Positions 6,342 to 6,910 of a stretch of 6,910 bases of DNA are shown piece after piece. The notes beneath the pieces are model-generated. The model was not told the origin of the DNA. It did not search any database and saw only the letters and a program-made list of their open reading frames with translations. Within the stretch, counting starts at the first letter, position 1. Each line of letters opens with the position of its first letter. The stretch covers positions 1-6,910 of the forward strand of contig CALKOE010000460.1 in assembly GCA_938091985.1 (NCBI GenBank), read 5' to 3'. The translations under genes and the position numbers were made by a program. This stretch comes from an uncultured Acidimicrobiales bacterium (GTDB lineage: Bacteria > Actinomycetota > Acidimicrobiia > Acidimicrobiales > Aldehydirespiratoraceae).

Positions 6342-6353
6342 GTCCGGAGTCCC

Positions 6354-6359
6354 TAGCCT
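6354..6359 (+). promoter_or_regulatory. Leaderless-type -10 box for the MFS gene
   Basis: TAGCCT is followed by six bases (CGACTG) and the ATG at 6366. No Shine-Dalgarno sequence precedes the ATG, so initiation on a leaderless mRNA is the simplest reading. A TTGACA-like -35 at normal spacing is not visible. Confidence 0.55.
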
Positions 6360-6365
6360 CGACTG

Positions 6366-6910
6366 ATGTCCGAGACCATCACACCGATCCGTTCTCGGAT
6401 TCCGGCGAGTTGGGTGTTCTCGGCGCTCTCCGCCTCGCTGGCCGCGGGCTACGGCGTGCTGTTCACGATCGTCGGCGACTACCGGGACGAGTACGGGATC
6501 AGCGAGACCTGGCTCGGTGTCCTCATCGGTGCCGGTTTCATCTCCGCGGTCTTCTCCCAGATCCTGATCGCGCCCTATGCCGACCGCGGTTACGCCCGCC
6601 GTCTCATCATTCTCGGCGTGCTCGGCAACGTCGTCGGGCTCTTGATGATGGCGTTTGGCACATCGCTCGTGCCGCTGCTCGCCGGCCGACTCGTCAGCGG
6701 CATCGGTATCGGGGCCTCACTCCCCGCGATTCGTCGCATTGTGATCCTGGCTGACCCTGAGAACCTCGGACAGAACCTCGGGCGGCTCCTCAGCGCTGAC
6801 GTCTTCGGATTCGCCAGCGGCCCGGCCATCAGCGCCGCGCTCGTGGGTCCGTTCGGCCTCGCCTCACCGTTCCTCGCTGTCAGCGCGCTCACCCTTGTCT
6901 GTATCGCGTT
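6366..6910 (+). CDS. Major facilitator superfamily transporter (3' end cut off)
   Basis: The frame is open from the ATG at 6366 to the right edge: 181 codons, about the first half of a roughly 400-residue MFS carrier. After a short cytoplasmic N-terminus, hydrophobic helices fall near 16-34, 48-70, 80-98, 101-122, 144-164 and 167-181, consistent with the first five to six of twelve. APYADRGYARR (69-79), in the loop between helices 2 and 3, is a variant of MFS motif A, the GxLADRxGRR-type gating loop. GRLVSGIGIGASLPAIRR (107-124) is the usual helix-4 segment with its conserved Arg. GFASGPAISAALVGPFG (148-164) resembles motif C of proton-coupled exporters, which hints at drug or metabolite efflux, but the substrate cannot be named. 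The start is supported by the -10-like box six bases upstream. It is divergent from the membrane-SGNH gene across 78 bp, so the two could share regulation. Confidence 0.93.
   Translation, partial: MSETITPIRSRIPASWVFSALSASLAAGYGVLFTIVGDYRDEYGISETWLGVLIGAGFISAVFSQILIAPYADRGYARRLIILGVLGNVVGLLMMAFGTSLVPLLAGRLVSGIGIGASLPAIRRIVILADPENLGQNLGRLLSADVFGFASGPAISAALVGPFGLASPFLAVSALTLVCIA

Overview
The window is GC-rich, densely coding DNA. Codon use, the absence of Shine-Dalgarno sites in front of most genes, and TANNNT-type -10 boxes placed directly before start codons all point to a high-GC actinobacterium. The gene mix (an actinobacterial-style FAD-linked oxidase beside glpD, a TerC-family protein, and an SGNH esterase with the GDSYxSGEG signature) would suit an Acidimicrobiia-like lineage such as Ilumatobacter relatives. 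That placement is inference; nothing in the window fixes the taxon. I see no RNA gene, insertion sequence, phage gene, CRISPR array or other sign of an accessory island, and no stretch without a gene longer than 78 bp.

Left part, minus strand, in transcription order: a TerC-family membrane protein (3454 to 2474), glpD for glycerol-3-phosphate dehydrogenase (2452 to 833), and an FAD-linked oxidase related to alkyldihydroxyacetonephosphate synthase that starts inside the glpD stop (836) and runs off the left edge. GlpD oxidises glycerol-3-phosphate to dihydroxyacetone phosphate. The next protein belongs to a superfamily that contains the ether-lipid enzyme acting on acyl-dihydroxyacetone phosphate, so the two may share a pathway, but its true substrate is unproven.

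Middle: a 43-bp divergent spacer separates the TerC gene from a small plus-strand gene (3498-3980) for a protein with one N-terminal membrane anchor and a coiled-coil tail, of unknown function. It converges, with an 18-bp gap, on a large minus-strand gene (6287 to 3999). That gene encodes a 762-residue protein in which about ten or eleven membrane segments are joined to an extracytoplasmic SGNH esterase domain and a final membrane helix. This fusion is the most unusual gene product here: its architecture resembles SGNH-fused acyltransferases, but the membrane half lacks their signatures.

Right end: a 78-bp divergent spacer leads to an MFS transporter (6366 onward) cut by the window edge.

The most consistent signal outside the proteins is promoter layout. 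All four genes that begin a transcription unit have a TANNNT hexamer followed by exactly six bases and then the start codon, as expected for leaderless mRNAs. The operon-internal oxidase gene instead has a GGAGA ribosome-binding site.
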